Shown here piece by piece: positions 17,215 to 24,993 of a DNA stretch of 64,000 bases. The position numbers and the translations under genes are program-made. Position 1 is the stretch's first letter, and each line of letters starts with the position of its first letter. Under the pieces are notes generated by a model. It was not told the DNA's origin and did not search any database. It saw only the letters and a program-made list of their open reading frames with translations. Origin of the DNA: Rubrimonas cliftonensis (GTDB lineage Bacteria; Pseudomonadota; Alphaproteobacteria; Rhodobacterales; Rhodobacteraceae); contig NZ_FNQM01000004.1 of the NCBI RefSeq assembly GCF_900107585.1, forward strand, positions 124,001-188,000, read 5' to 3'.

Positions 17215-18142
17215 GGTGCGCGCCCTTCTCCGGAAGCCAGTAGAGAACCCTGTGCTGCACCATCCGCAGCGCCCAGTCGGTCAGGAACCCCAGCACGCCG
17301 ATCAGCGCGATCACGAAGAACACCAGCGAGGGGTTGAAGGTGTTGCGCGCCAGCATGATGACCTGCCCGAGCCCGTGGCCGACGCCGGTGCTCTCGGCGA
17401 CCAGCACCACCATCCAGGCGCCGAACAGGTTGAGCCGCAGCACCATCAGCAGCCCCGGCAGGATCGCGGGAATGACGACGCGGGCGTAGACCTGCCGCTT
17501 CGTCGCCCCCATCGTCCGCGCGACATGGATGAAGTTGCGGTTGACGTTGTCGATGTGCGTCACCGTCGCCAGCACCATGTGGAAGAACAGCGCCACCACC
17601 ACCATGAAGATCGCCGGCGCGTTGCCGATGCCGAACAGGAAGATCGCCACCGGCAGCCAGGCGATGGGCGAGACCGGCGAGAGCAGCGTGATCGTCGGCA
17701 GCGTGAGGCGCTCGACCATGACGTAGTAGCGGATCAGCACGCCGAGGCTGATGGCGAGGACCGAGGCGATGACGAGGCCGGCGACGACGCGCGCCATGGT
17801 GGCGGCGACCGTCACCATAACGGACTCCAGGCCCGTCGGGCCGCTGTCGGGGTTCACGCCGACCGCCCAGCGCGTCGCGGTGTTGAAGAACTTGGTCTGT
17901 TCGCCGATCTGGCCGAGGAAGATGTGCGGCGGCGGCAGCAGCTTGGGGTCCGCCCAGCCGACCAGCCAGCAGAACTCCCAGATCAGCGTGAACAGGCCGA
18001 CGGAGGCCACGGTCCATCCGAACGAGGCGATGAAGCCCCGCAGCTTCTCCGGCGCGACCAGCGGCGCACGGGCCGGCGGGGCTGTCGCCCCGCCGGAAGC
18101 GCGCGCGCCGCCGGCCCGCATGTCGGGCGCGGCGTCCGCCAT
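17204..18142 (-). CDS. ABC transporter permease, NitT/TauT type
   Basis: 312 residues. A hydrophilic, Ala/Pro-rich N-terminal extension of about 50 residues (MADAAPDMRAGGARASGGATA and onward) precedes six to seven membrane helices, longer than the usual 250-270 residues. The permease loop FIHVARTMGATKRQVYARVVIPAILPGLLMVLRLNLFGAWMVVLVAE has the EAA consensus. Its start is one base from the binding-protein stop. An internal start would shorten the extension, but no clearly better ribosome-binding site was found. Confidence 0.9.
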   Translation of the reverse strand: MADAAPDMRAGGARASGGATAPPARAPLVAPEKLRGFIASFGWTVASVGLFTLIWEFCWLVGWADPKLLPPPHIFLGQIGEQTKFFNTATRWAVGVNPDSGPTGLESVMVTVAATMARVVAGLVIASVLAISLGVLIRYYVMVERLTLPTITLLSPVSPIAWLPVAIFLFGIGNAPAIFMVVVALFFHMVLATVTHIDNVNRNFIHVARTMGATKRQVYARVVIPAILPGLLMVLRLNLFGAWMVVLVAESTGVGHGLGQVIMLARNTFNPSLVFFVIALIGVLGFLTDWALRMVQHRVLYWLPEKGAHHGL

Positions 18143-18143
18143 C

Positions 18144-19202
18144 TCAGGCCGACTTCAGCTTGAGCGAGCCGTAGAGGTCGGCGTTCTCGGCGATGACCTC
18201 CTCCAGCAGCGTCCAGTCGATCGCGTCGCGGCCGGGTTTCTTCTTGATGTAGCCCATCTCGATCACGCTATCGACGCGTTCGAGGATGAAGTCGGTCTGG
18301 TTGCGGGCGTCCACCACCGCGGGCTGCTTGAACTTGGCGAACTGGGCGTTCTCCATCGAGGTCTTGTAGTATGTGCCGACAAGCTTCTCGAGCGCGGTGT
18401 CGGGGTCGGCCTCCGCGGCGGCCTGCGCCTTCATCATGCCCTTGATCAGCGCCTTCAGCGCGGCGGGCTTCTCGGTGATGAGGTTGGTGCGGCAGGCGAG
18501 CACGCAGTCGGTGTAACCGGCGCCGTAGATGTCCTTGCCGTCGGAGAGCAGATGCGCGCCGGGCACGTCCTTGATGAGCGAGGTGACGTAGGGCTCGATG
18601 GTGCAGATCCAGTCGAGCGCGCCGGCCTTGAACGCCTCCACCGCCTCGGGCGTGTTGCCCATGTAGCGCACGTTGACGTCGCTGAAGGGCACGCCCTTCG
18701 CCTTGAGCCAGTCGTAGGGCATGACTTCGAGCGTATCGAGCTGGAAGGTGCCGAGCGTCTTGCCCTTCAGCTTCTCCGCGCTGTCGAGGCCCGGCTGGGA
18801 GACGATGCCGCAGCCCTCGATGCCGCCGCCGGCGACGATCGTCACCGGCGCGCCGGCGTCGTAGAGCGCCATGAAGCTCGTGTAGGGCATCAGGCCGACA
18901 TCGACCTGGCCGATGCCGAGGAACGTCACCTGCTCGGCGAAGGTCGGCGTGTTGACGAACTGGATCTCCAGCCCGTCCTCCTGCGCCAGCTGGTCGGCGT
19001 GGGCGAGGAACAGGTTGAGGTTGCAGAAGCCCGTGCCATGCGTGGAGGTGAGGGCGTCCGAGGCCAGCGCGCGGCCCGCGCCGAGGCCGCCGGCCGCCGC
19101 CATGGTCAGCGTCATGGCGCCGGTGCTGCGGAGGAAGCCGCGACGGTCAAGCCGCGGCGCGGCGAGGTCGAGGCGGGAGGTATTAAGATGGTGATCGCAC
19201 AT
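18144..19202 (-). CDS. ABC transporter substrate-binding protein, NMT1-like, Tat-type signal
   Basis: 352 residues. The N terminus contains RLDRRGFLRSTGAMTLTMAAAGGLGAGRALA, a convincing Tat signal (RRGFLRS) after an 18-residue n-region. The mature protein shows VTFLGIGQVDVGLMPYTSFMALYDAGAPVTIVAGGGIEG, typical of the aliphatic-sulfonate/nitrate/aromatic-acid binding family, and a cysteine-containing YTDCVLACRTNL segment. The ATG at 19202 is preceded by a gene-free region. First gene of the operon with permease, ATPase and SsnA-like amidohydrolase. The ligand is unknown. Confidence 0.9.
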   Translation of the reverse strand: MCDHHLNTSRLDLAAPRLDRRGFLRSTGAMTLTMAAAGGLGAGRALASDALTSTHGTGFCNLNLFLAHADQLAQEDGLEIQFVNTPTFAEQVTFLGIGQVDVGLMPYTSFMALYDAGAPVTIVAGGGIEGCGIVSQPGLDSAEKLKGKTLGTFQLDTLEVMPYDWLKAKGVPFSDVNVRYMGNTPEAVEAFKAGALDWICTIEPYVTSLIKDVPGAHLLSDGKDIYGAGYTDCVLACRTNLITEKPAALKALIKGMMKAQAAAEADPDTALEKLVGTYYKTSMENAQFAKFKQPAVVDARNQTDFILERVDSVIEMGYIKKKPGRDAIDWTLLEEVIAENADLYGSLKLKSA

Positions 19203-19426
19203 GCGTGGCGGTTTCCCTGTCTGTGCGCGGCGGCCAGCCCGACGCGCTGTCATCGGTTCGACAGGTGCGGACGCGGGCCTTCCGCCCGTCAGCGGCCCGG
19301 CGGATCGGGGCGGCGCGCGAGGGGGGGAGCCCACGCGCCGCCCCTGCCGGGTCGACCGCATTCCTGCCGTCGGCACGCCAACCGAAGCTCCCGACCTGCG
19401 GGGCTGCGCTGTCCCCGACCGAGCAA

Positions 19427-19438
19427 ATTGCATGCCAT
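19427..19438. promoter_or_regulatory. Imperfect palindrome ATTGCATGCCAT, putative operator
   Basis: Differs at one position from the perfect palindrome upstream of dctP (12303-12314). Read toward the downstream genes, both sites carry ATGGCATGC followed closely by GCTC. It lies about 225 bp before the ABC binding-protein start, far for a repressor site unless the leader is long. Inferred target of the GntR protein encoded at 14061-14750. Confidence 0.4.
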
Positions 19439-20142
19439 TCCGCGCAGCGCTGTTGGGCAAGGCGATTTCGACGGCGCAACGGCCGGAGAAGCCTGAGAGT
19501 TAATCAATTCGTCGGAAATATGAACGCGGATTGCTCACTTCGGCGGCTCGGGCGACGCGGCGCCGCTGCCGGGCAGCGGGCGGCCGAGGCCGTCCGCCGC
19601 GAGAGCCGCCGCGCCGACCGCCCGCCGATCCGCGTCGCCATCCCGCGAGAGCTCTCGGGGCGCGAGTTCTTCGGCCACGCCAGGGGAGCCGCCGCCGGCG
19701 CGCAGCGCCCACCACAGCCGCCGGCGCCGCAAGCGGGCGGGGTGAGGGGGCGGAGGGGGACGCCGCGCGACCGCCGACAGAGGGCGCCGGCCCCGAGGAC
19801 TCCGTCGCCGCGGCGGTGGGCGCAGCGCTGCACGGCGTGGTCAGCGGCCCGGCCGAGAGTCGCGTGGCGCGTGAGGACGCCGATGCGGAGTCCTTCGCGA
19901 AGTCAGGGAGTCGTCCGGATTGTGGGGCGATGGCTTCCCGTTGTGCAAAGTTCCGGTTCAGGACAGTTTCGGGAGGGTTTTCGGCAGGGGTTCGGCAGGG
20001 GTTCGGCCGCCGCCGACGATTGCGGGCCGTGAGGTTGCGAGTGGGAGCTTCCGTTCCGTTCGAATGGCCGGGGTGCGGGGAAGGCGGCCTGTGGCCTGAA
20101 GGCGCCTCGCTCGACCCTTGGCCCGTGCGACCAGCACGGGCC

Positions 20143-20170
20143 GCGCCCTCCCTCCCCCCAGGGAGGGCGC
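20143..20170. repeat. Inverted repeat with 11-bp perfect stem
   Basis: Arms GCGCCCTCCCT (20143-20153) and AGGGAGGGCGC (20160-20170) with a C6 loop. It abuts the first of the two direct repeats, whose 3' end also contains AGGGAGGGCGC, so the motif is part of the repeated material. It could act as a transcription stop for the leftward hexuronate operon, whose last stop codon is about 320 bp away, but no T-run is present. Confidence 0.5.
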
Positions 20171-20413
20171 ATTGCAACGCCTCAACCCGCTGCGCCGTCG
20201 AAGTTGTTTGCGCCATAAACCGCGCCGCTCAGCCGTCGCGAAGCGCCCACCCGAGGGAGGGCGCGGCCCTCATCGCTCAAGAGGCGCCGCGGGGCGGACG
20301 GGTGAAATCCGCGCATTGCAACGCCGCGACCTGCGGAACGGTCGAAGTCGTTTGCGCCATGAACCGCATTGTTCGGCCGTCGCGAAGCGGCCACCCGAGG
20401 GAGGGCGCGGCCT
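20167..20413. repeat. Two direct repeats of about 103 bp, spaced 144 bp
   Basis: Copy 1 is 20167-20269 and copy 2 is 20311-20413. They share GCGCATTGCAACGCC at the left, GTTTGCGCCAT in the middle and CCACCCGAGGGAGGGCGCGG at the right, with differences in between (roughly 80-85 % identity by eye). The period is a multiple of three, so a leftward frame shows a repeated peptide-like pattern (AVHGANDFD / AVYGANNFD), but no credible gene. Possibly a member of a dispersed intergenic family. Confidence 0.7.
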
Positions 20414-20486
20414 TCGACGCTGCGGCGGCGCCGTCGTGGGAGAAAGACCGCCTGCCGTGTTCGCCGCCCGTCGCCCCGCCGCGTCC

Positions 20487-21671
20487 CTAGCCGCTCGCGC
20501 GCAGCCGCGTCACCGCCTGCGCGACGCCGCGGAGTTCGGCGAGGCCGCGCAGGCGGCCGATGAGGGGGTAGCCGGGGTGGGCGGCGCGCTCGGCGTCTCC
20601 CAGCAGGTCGTGGCCGTGGTCGGGGCGGAAGGGGATCGCGGCGTCCTCGCGGCCCTCCGAACGCCGACGCGCCTCCTCGGCCAGCAGGGCCTCGATCAAC
20701 GCCACCATGTCGGTGTCTCCGCCCAGATGCTCGGCCTCCTCGAAGCTGCCGTCGGGCTCCTTCCGCACGTTGCGCAGGTGGGCGAAGTGGATGCGCGGGG
20801 CGACGGCGCGGGCTATGGCGGGCACGTCGTTGGCCGGGTTGGCGCCCAGCGAGCCGGAGCAGAGCGTCACGCCGTTGGCGGGCGCGTCGACGGCGCCCAG
20901 CACCCAGGCGATGTCTTCTCCCGAGGAGACGATGCGCGGCAGGCCGAGGATGTCGCGCGGCGGGTCGTCGGGGTGGACGCAGAGGCGCATCCCCAACTCC
21001 TCCGCCGTGGGGACGACCTCCTCCAGGAAGCGGCGGTAGCTGGCGCGCAGCGCCGCGCGGTCGACCCCGCGCCAGCCGGCGAGCGCCTCGCGCAGGCCGG
21101 CGACGTCGTAGCGGGCATAGGCGCCGGGCAGGCCGGCCATGATCGCGGCGAGCAGGTCGGCGCGGTCCTGCTCCGTCGCCCTGCGCGTCCAGGCCTCGGC
21201 GGCTTCAAGCGCCTCGGGCGAGTAGTCGGCCTCGGCGCCCGCGCGCTCCAGCATGTGGAGTTCGAAGGCGGCCATGCGGGGGGCGGAGAAGCGAAGGCAG
21301 GCGCCGCCGCGCGGCAGCGGGTGGGCGAGGTCGGTGCGCGTCCAGTCGAGCAGCGGCATGAAATTGTAGCAGATCGTCCGCAGCCCCTCGGCGGCGAGGT
21401 TCGCGAGCGACTGGCGGTAGTTGGCGAAGATGCGCGCGAGGTCGCCCTCGCCGCGCTTGATGTCCTCGTGGACCGGCAGGCTCTCGACCGCAACCCAGTC
21501 GAAGCCGGCGGCGATGATCTCGGCGCGGCGGGCGGCGATGGTCTCGCGCGGCCAGACCTCGCCATAGGGGATCTCGTGGAGCGCGGTGACGATGCCGGCG
21601 GCCCCGGTCTGGGCGATCTCGGGCAGGGAGATGCGGTCGAGCGGGCCGTACCAGCGCCAGCTTTCGATCAT
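20487..21671 (-). CDS. uxuA: Mannonate dehydratase
   Basis: 394 residues, full length for UxuA. MIESWRWYGPLDRISLPEIAQTGAAGIVTALHEIPYGEVW is the family N terminus. Metal-site segments LCVHPDDPP, VTLCSGSLG, IHFAHLRNV and FRPDHGHDLLGD are all present. It dehydrates D-mannonate to 2-keto-3-deoxygluconate in the cytoplasm. The ATG at 21671 shares ATGA with the uxuB stop. Last gene of the hexuronate operon; the KDG kinase and aldolase that would follow metabolically are not in this window. Confidence 0.95.
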   Translation of the reverse strand: MIESWRWYGPLDRISLPEIAQTGAAGIVTALHEIPYGEVWPRETIAARRAEIIAAGFDWVAVESLPVHEDIKRGEGDLARIFANYRQSLANLAAEGLRTICYNFMPLLDWTRTDLAHPLPRGGACLRFSAPRMAAFELHMLERAGAEADYSPEALEAAEAWTRRATEQDRADLLAAIMAGLPGAYARYDVAGLREALAGWRGVDRAALRASYRRFLEEVVPTAEELGMRLCVHPDDPPRDILGLPRIVSSGEDIAWVLGAVDAPANGVTLCSGSLGANPANDVPAIARAVAPRIHFAHLRNVRKEPDGSFEEAEHLGGDTDMVALIEALLAEEARRRSEGREDAAIPFRPDHGHDLLGDAERAAHPGYPLIGRLRGLAELRGVAQAVTRLRASG

Positions 21672-23116
21672 GGGGCGGTCTCCGTCAGGTCGGCGGCGGC
21701 GCGGCGGGCGCCGACCTCCGCCAATCGGGCGCAGGCCGCGCCCACCGGCTCCGCGAGGCGCCTGGCCAGCGCGGGGGGGAAGATCTCCGCGACCGAGAGC
21801 AGCGCGGCCGCCTTCGCCTGCGGCCCCTCGGCGGCGTCGCTCAGCGCCCGCAGGCGCGCCGCCATCGGGTCGCGCACGTCGATGGGGCCGCCCGCCTCGT
21901 CGACGCCGGCGACGTAACGCATCCAGGCTGCGACGGCCAGGGCTAGGCCCGGCGCCGGGCGACCCGCGCCGAGATTCAGGTCGAGCGAGGCGAGCAGGCG
22001 CTGGGGCAGCTTCTGGCTGCCGTCCATGGCGATCTGCCAGGTGCGGTGGCGGATCGCGGGGTTGGCGAAGCGCCGGGCCAGCGCATCGGCGTAGGCGGAG
22101 AGATCGACGCCCGGCGGCGCCGCGACCACCGGGATGATCTCGTCGCGCCAGAGCCGGCGGACGAAGGCCGCGAGCACGGGGTCGGCCATGGCGTCGGCGA
22201 CGGTCTCGCGCCCGGAAAGGTAGCCGAGATAGGCGAGTGCGGAGTGCGCGCCGTTCAGCATCCGCAGCTTCATGCCCTCGTAGGGCGCGACGTCGGCCAC
22301 CAGTTCGGCGCCGGCGGCGGCGAGCTCGGGCCGGGCGCCGCCCACGAAGTCGTCCTCGACGACCCATTGGCGGAACGGCTCGTGCTGCACCGGCGCGGCG
22401 TCGGCGCGGCCGGTCAGCTCGGCGACGCGGGCGATGGTGGCCGGCGTCGTCGCGGGAACGATGCGGTCGACCATGCTGCAGGGGAAACGGCCCTCGGCGG
22501 CGATCCAGTCGGCCAGAGCGGGGTCGATGCGGCGGGCGAGCGCCAGCGTCACGCCGCGCACGACGCGGCCGTTCTCGGGGAGGTTGTCGCAGCAGAGCAC
22601 GGTGAAGGGCGCCACGCCCGCGGCCCGGCGGCGCTGCAGCGCGCGCACGAGGAAGCCGGGCGCCGAGACGGGCAGGCATTCCGCAACGTCGTGGGCGATG
22701 TCGGGATGGCCAAGATCGAGCGCGCCGGTGGCCGGCTCGTGGCGGTAGCCCTTCTCGGTGACGGTCAGGGTGACGATGCGCACGGCGGGGTCGGCCATCG
22801 CCTCTAGCACCGCGGCGGGATCCTCGCGCGCGACCAGCACGCCGACGACGCTCTCGACGCGCCGCGCCGTCTCGCCGTCGGGGCCGAGTTCGAGCGCGGT
22901 GTAGACGCCGCCCTGCGGCGCCAGCGCGTCGCGCATGTCGGGCCTGACCAGCGAGACGCCGAGCACGCCCCAGTCGCCGCCCGTCGCCGCCATCGCCTCG
23001 GCGAGATAGACGGCGCCATGGGCGCGGAAGAAGGCGCCGAGGCCGAGATGGACGACGCCGACGCGCGGGGCCGGGCCGCTGCGGGCGAGGGGTTCGGCGG
23101 GCCGCTCAGCGGGCAA
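21668..23116 (-). CDS. uxuB: Mannitol dehydrogenase family protein, fructuronate reductase
   Basis: 482 residues of the polyol-specific long-chain dehydrogenase family. The Rossmann segment VGVVHLGLGAFFRAHGAVYLAEAM lies at the N terminus. The catalytic-domain block MVDRIVPATT and KLRMLNGAHSALAYLGYLSG (catalytic lysine in the K-x-R-x-L-N-x-x-H-S motif) is intact. It reduces D-fructuronate to D-mannonate with NADH, between UxaC and UxuA. The likely start is a TTG at 23116, overlapping the kduD stop by 11 bp; no suitable ATG or GTG precedes the Rossmann motif. The neighbours make UxuB more likely than a mannitol enzyme. Confidence 0.9.
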   Translation of the reverse strand: MPAERPAEPLARSGPAPRVGVVHLGLGAFFRAHGAVYLAEAMAATGGDWGVLGVSLVRPDMRDALAPQGGVYTALELGPDGETARRVESVVGVLVAREDPAAVLEAMADPAVRIVTLTVTEKGYRHEPATGALDLGHPDIAHDVAECLPVSAPGFLVRALQRRRAAGVAPFTVLCCDNLPENGRVVRGVTLALARRIDPALADWIAAEGRFPCSMVDRIVPATTPATIARVAELTGRADAAPVQHEPFRQWVVEDDFVGGARPELAAAGAELVADVAPYEGMKLRMLNGAHSALAYLGYLSGRETVADAMADPVLAAFVRRLWRDEIIPVVAAPPGVDLSAYADALARRFANPAIRHRTWQIAMDGSQKLPQRLLASLDLNLGAGRPAPGLALAVAAWMRYVAGVDEAGGPIDVRDPMAARLRALSDAAEGPQAKAAALLSVAEIFPPALARRLAEPVGAACARLAEVGARRAAADLTETAP

Positions 23117-23846
23117 GCCAGCCTCCGTCGACGTTCAGCACCGCGCCGTGGATGTAGGCGGCGGCGGGCGAGCAGAGGAAGACGGCGGTTCCCGCGATGT
23201 CCTCGGCGGCGCCCCAGCGGCCGGCGGGGATGCGGTCGAGGATCGCCTTCGACCGCTCGGGGTCGGCGCGCAGGGCCTCGGTGTTGGCGGTCTCGATGTA
23301 GCCCGGCGCGATGGCGTTGACGTTCAGCCCGCGGCCGGCCCATTCGTTGGCGAGGATCTTGGTCAGCCCCGCCACGCCGTGCTTGGAGGCGGTGTAGGCC
23401 GGCACGCGGACGCCGCCCTGGAACGACAGGAGCGAGGCGATGTTGACGATCCGCCCGCCGCCGCCTCGCGAAAGGACCTCCCTCGCGAAGGCCTGACAGG
23501 TGAAGAACAGCGCCTTGAGGTTGACGTCCATCACGTCGTCCCAGTCGGCCTCGGCGTAGTCGACGCTGTCGGCGCGGCGGATGATCCCGGCGTTGTTCAC
23601 GAGGATGTCGAAGCCTTCGCCCTCGAAGACGCCCTTCGCCGCCATCGGGTCGGCGAAGTCGAGCGCGAGGGGTTCGGCGCGGCCGCCCGCCGCCGCGACC
23701 AGCGCCAGCGTCTCGTCGCAGTCGCGCCGCCCGGCGCAGACGACCGCCGCGCCGGCTTCGGCGAGCCCGACCGCGATGGCCTGGCCGATCCCGGCGTTGG
23801 CGCCGGTGACGAGCGCGCGGCGGCCCTCCAGCGAGAAGCGGCTCAC
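23106..23846 (-). CDS. kduD: 2-dehydro-3-deoxy-D-gluconate 5-dehydrogenase (SDR)
   Basis: 246 residues. FSLEGRRALVTGANAGIGQAIAVGLAEAGA gives the cofactor site, followed by NNAGIIRRADS, the YTASKHG catalytic motif and INVDGGW-type end (VLNVDGGWLAR). NNAGIIRR and the N-terminal F-x-L-x-G-R are characteristic of KduD. It interconverts 2,5-diketo-3-deoxygluconate and KDG, downstream of KduI. The start is a GTG at 23846 that overlaps the kduI stop as GTGA. An extended open frame further upstream overlaps kduI and is discounted. Confidence 0.92.
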   Translation of the reverse strand: MSRFSLEGRRALVTGANAGIGQAIAVGLAEAGAAVVCAGRRDCDETLALVAAAGGRAEPLALDFADPMAAKGVFEGEGFDILVNNAGIIRRADSVDYAEADWDDVMDVNLKALFFTCQAFAREVLSRGGGGRIVNIASLLSFQGGVRVPAYTASKHGVAGLTKILANEWAGRGLNVNAIAPGYIETANTEALRADPERSKAILDRIPAGRWGAAEDIAGTAVFLCSPAAAYIHGAVLNVDGGWLAR

Positions 23847-24667
23847 GCCAGCGTCTCCATCGCCACCATGTCGACGTCGCGGTAGTCGACGTTGTCGCCG
23901 GCCATCGCCCAGATGAAGGTGTAGGGGCCGGTGCCGGCGCCGCAGTGGATCGACCACGCCGGGGAGAGGACCGCCTCCTCGTTCCTCATCACGATGTGCC
24001 GGGTCTCCTCCGGGCGGCCCATCATGTGGAAGACGCGGGCGTCATCGGCGAGGTCGAAGTAGAGGTAGGCTTCCATCCGCCGGTCGTGCAGGTGTGCCGG
24101 CATGGTGTTCCAGACCGAGCCCGGCTCGAACTTGGTGTAGCCGACGACAAGCTGGCAGGAGGGCCCGGCCTCGGGCACGATGAACTGGTAGATCGTGCGC
24201 TCGTTGGCCGCCTCGGGCGAGCCGAGCCTGATCTGCTTCGCGTCGGAAAGGCGCACCAGACGCGCGGGGATCGCGCGGTGCGCGGGCGCGGAGAGGATGT
24301 AGAAACGGCCCTCGCCGGAGAACGTGACCGGGCCGGCGCCCATGCCGATATAGACGACGTCGCCTTTCTCCATGGCGAAGGTCTCGTCGCAGGCGGCCAC
24401 GGCGCCGGCGGCCCCGATGTTGACCACCGCCATCTCGCGCCGGTCGAGCACGCCCGGCGTTCCGGTCTGCGCCACATGGTCGAGCGTGAGCGCGCCGCCG
24501 GCGGGCGTCGCGCCGCCGATCATCATGCGGTCGTAATGGGTGTAGACGAGGCGGATCTCGCCGTCGCGGAACAGCCCTCCGGCGTGGAAGGCGCCGCGCA
24601 GCTCCTGCGTGCCCATGCGCTCGGCGCTGGCGGGGTCGACGGCGTGGCGGGTCTCGACGGTCAGCAT
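23843..24667 (-). CDS. kduI: 5-dehydro-4-deoxy-D-glucuronate isomerase
   Basis: 274 residues, the usual KduI length. The N terminus MLTVETRHAVDPASAERMGTQELR, the segment RREMAVVNIGAAG and the cupin metal motif in VWNTMPAHLHDRRMEAYLYFDL are diagnostic. It isomerises the 4-deoxy-5-keto-uronate released from unsaturated oligouronides to 2,5-diketo-3-deoxygluconate. The ATG at 24667 lies 14 bp after the cupin gene stop. With KduD it shows that the operon serves polyuronide (pectin or similar) breakdown products as well as free uronates. Confidence 0.96.
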   Translation of the reverse strand: MLTVETRHAVDPASAERMGTQELRGAFHAGGLFRDGEIRLVYTHYDRMMIGGATPAGGALTLDHVAQTGTPGVLDRREMAVVNIGAAGAVAACDETFAMEKGDVVYIGMGAGPVTFSGEGRFYILSAPAHRAIPARLVRLSDAKQIRLGSPEAANERTIYQFIVPEAGPSCQLVVGYTKFEPGSVWNTMPAHLHDRRMEAYLYFDLADDARVFHMMGRPEETRHIVMRNEEAVLSPAWSIHCGAGTGPYTFIWAMAGDNVDYRDVDMVAMETLA

Positions 24668-24681
24668 GGCTGGGCCCTCTC

Positions 24682-24993
24682 TCACAGAAAATCGTCGCGG
24701 CGCGGGGCGAAGCTGTCGATCAGCTCGCCCGGCTCCAGGCAGACGCAGCCATGCTCCACGTCGCCGTCGATCACGAAGCTGTCGCCGGGCCCCACTTCGC
24801 GCGGCGCGCCGCCAACAGTGAAGCGGAAGCGGCCGGAGGCGACATAGGTGGACTGGACGTGGCGGTGGCGGTGGAGCTTCCCCTCGGCGCCGGCATGGGC
24901 GAAGCGGAAGGCGACGACCATCAGATCGGGGTGGTCGGCCAGCACCTGGCGCTTCACGCCGGGGTCGGCGGGGACTTCGGGATATGCGGTCAT
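24682..24993 (-). CDS. Small cupin domain protein
   Basis: 103 residues forming a single cupin barrel: HRHRHVQSTYVASGRFRFTVGG (motif 1, histidines H-R-H-x-H) and GDSFVIDGDVEHGCVCLEPGELIDSFAP (motif 2). Such proteins accompany pectin or uronate operons (KdgF-like), where KdgF accelerates linearisation of 4,5-unsaturated galacturonate. Placement between the TRAP transporter and kduI, and the length, fit KdgF. The ATG at 24993 overlaps the dctM stop as ATGA. The KdgF assignment is inference by context. Confidence 0.8.
   Translation of the reverse strand: MTAYPEVPADPGVKRQVLADHPDLMVVAFRFAHAGAEGKLHRHRHVQSTYVASGRFRFTVGGAPREVGPGDSFVIDGDVEHGCVCLEPGELIDSFAPRRDDFL

Larger units (their letters stand above)
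19203..20486. other. Gene-free region of 1.28 kb with repeats
   Basis: Between the start of the ABC operon and the end of the hexuronate operon. Open frames here encode only Arg/Ala/Pro-rich text without recognisable domains and lack ribosome-binding sites, so I call no gene. Visible structure: a palindrome at 19427-19438, an AT-rich patch near 19490-19525 inside the likely leader of the ABC operon, an 11-bp tandem repeat (unit TTCGGCAGGGG, 2.5 copies, 19980-20007), a strong hairpin at 20143-20170, and a pair of about 103-bp direct repeats at 20167 and 20311. Confidence 0.7.

Noticed and set aside
20167-20413. Possible CRISPR array
   Set aside because: Only two long, imperfect repeats of about 103 bp with a 41-bp gap; unit length and divergence do not fit a CRISPR, and no cas gene is present.
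19531-20490. Open frame of 319 codons on the plus strand in the gene-free region
   Set aside because: Composition is repeat- and Arg/Ala/Pro-driven, it overlaps the direct repeats, and no motif or translation signal supports it.
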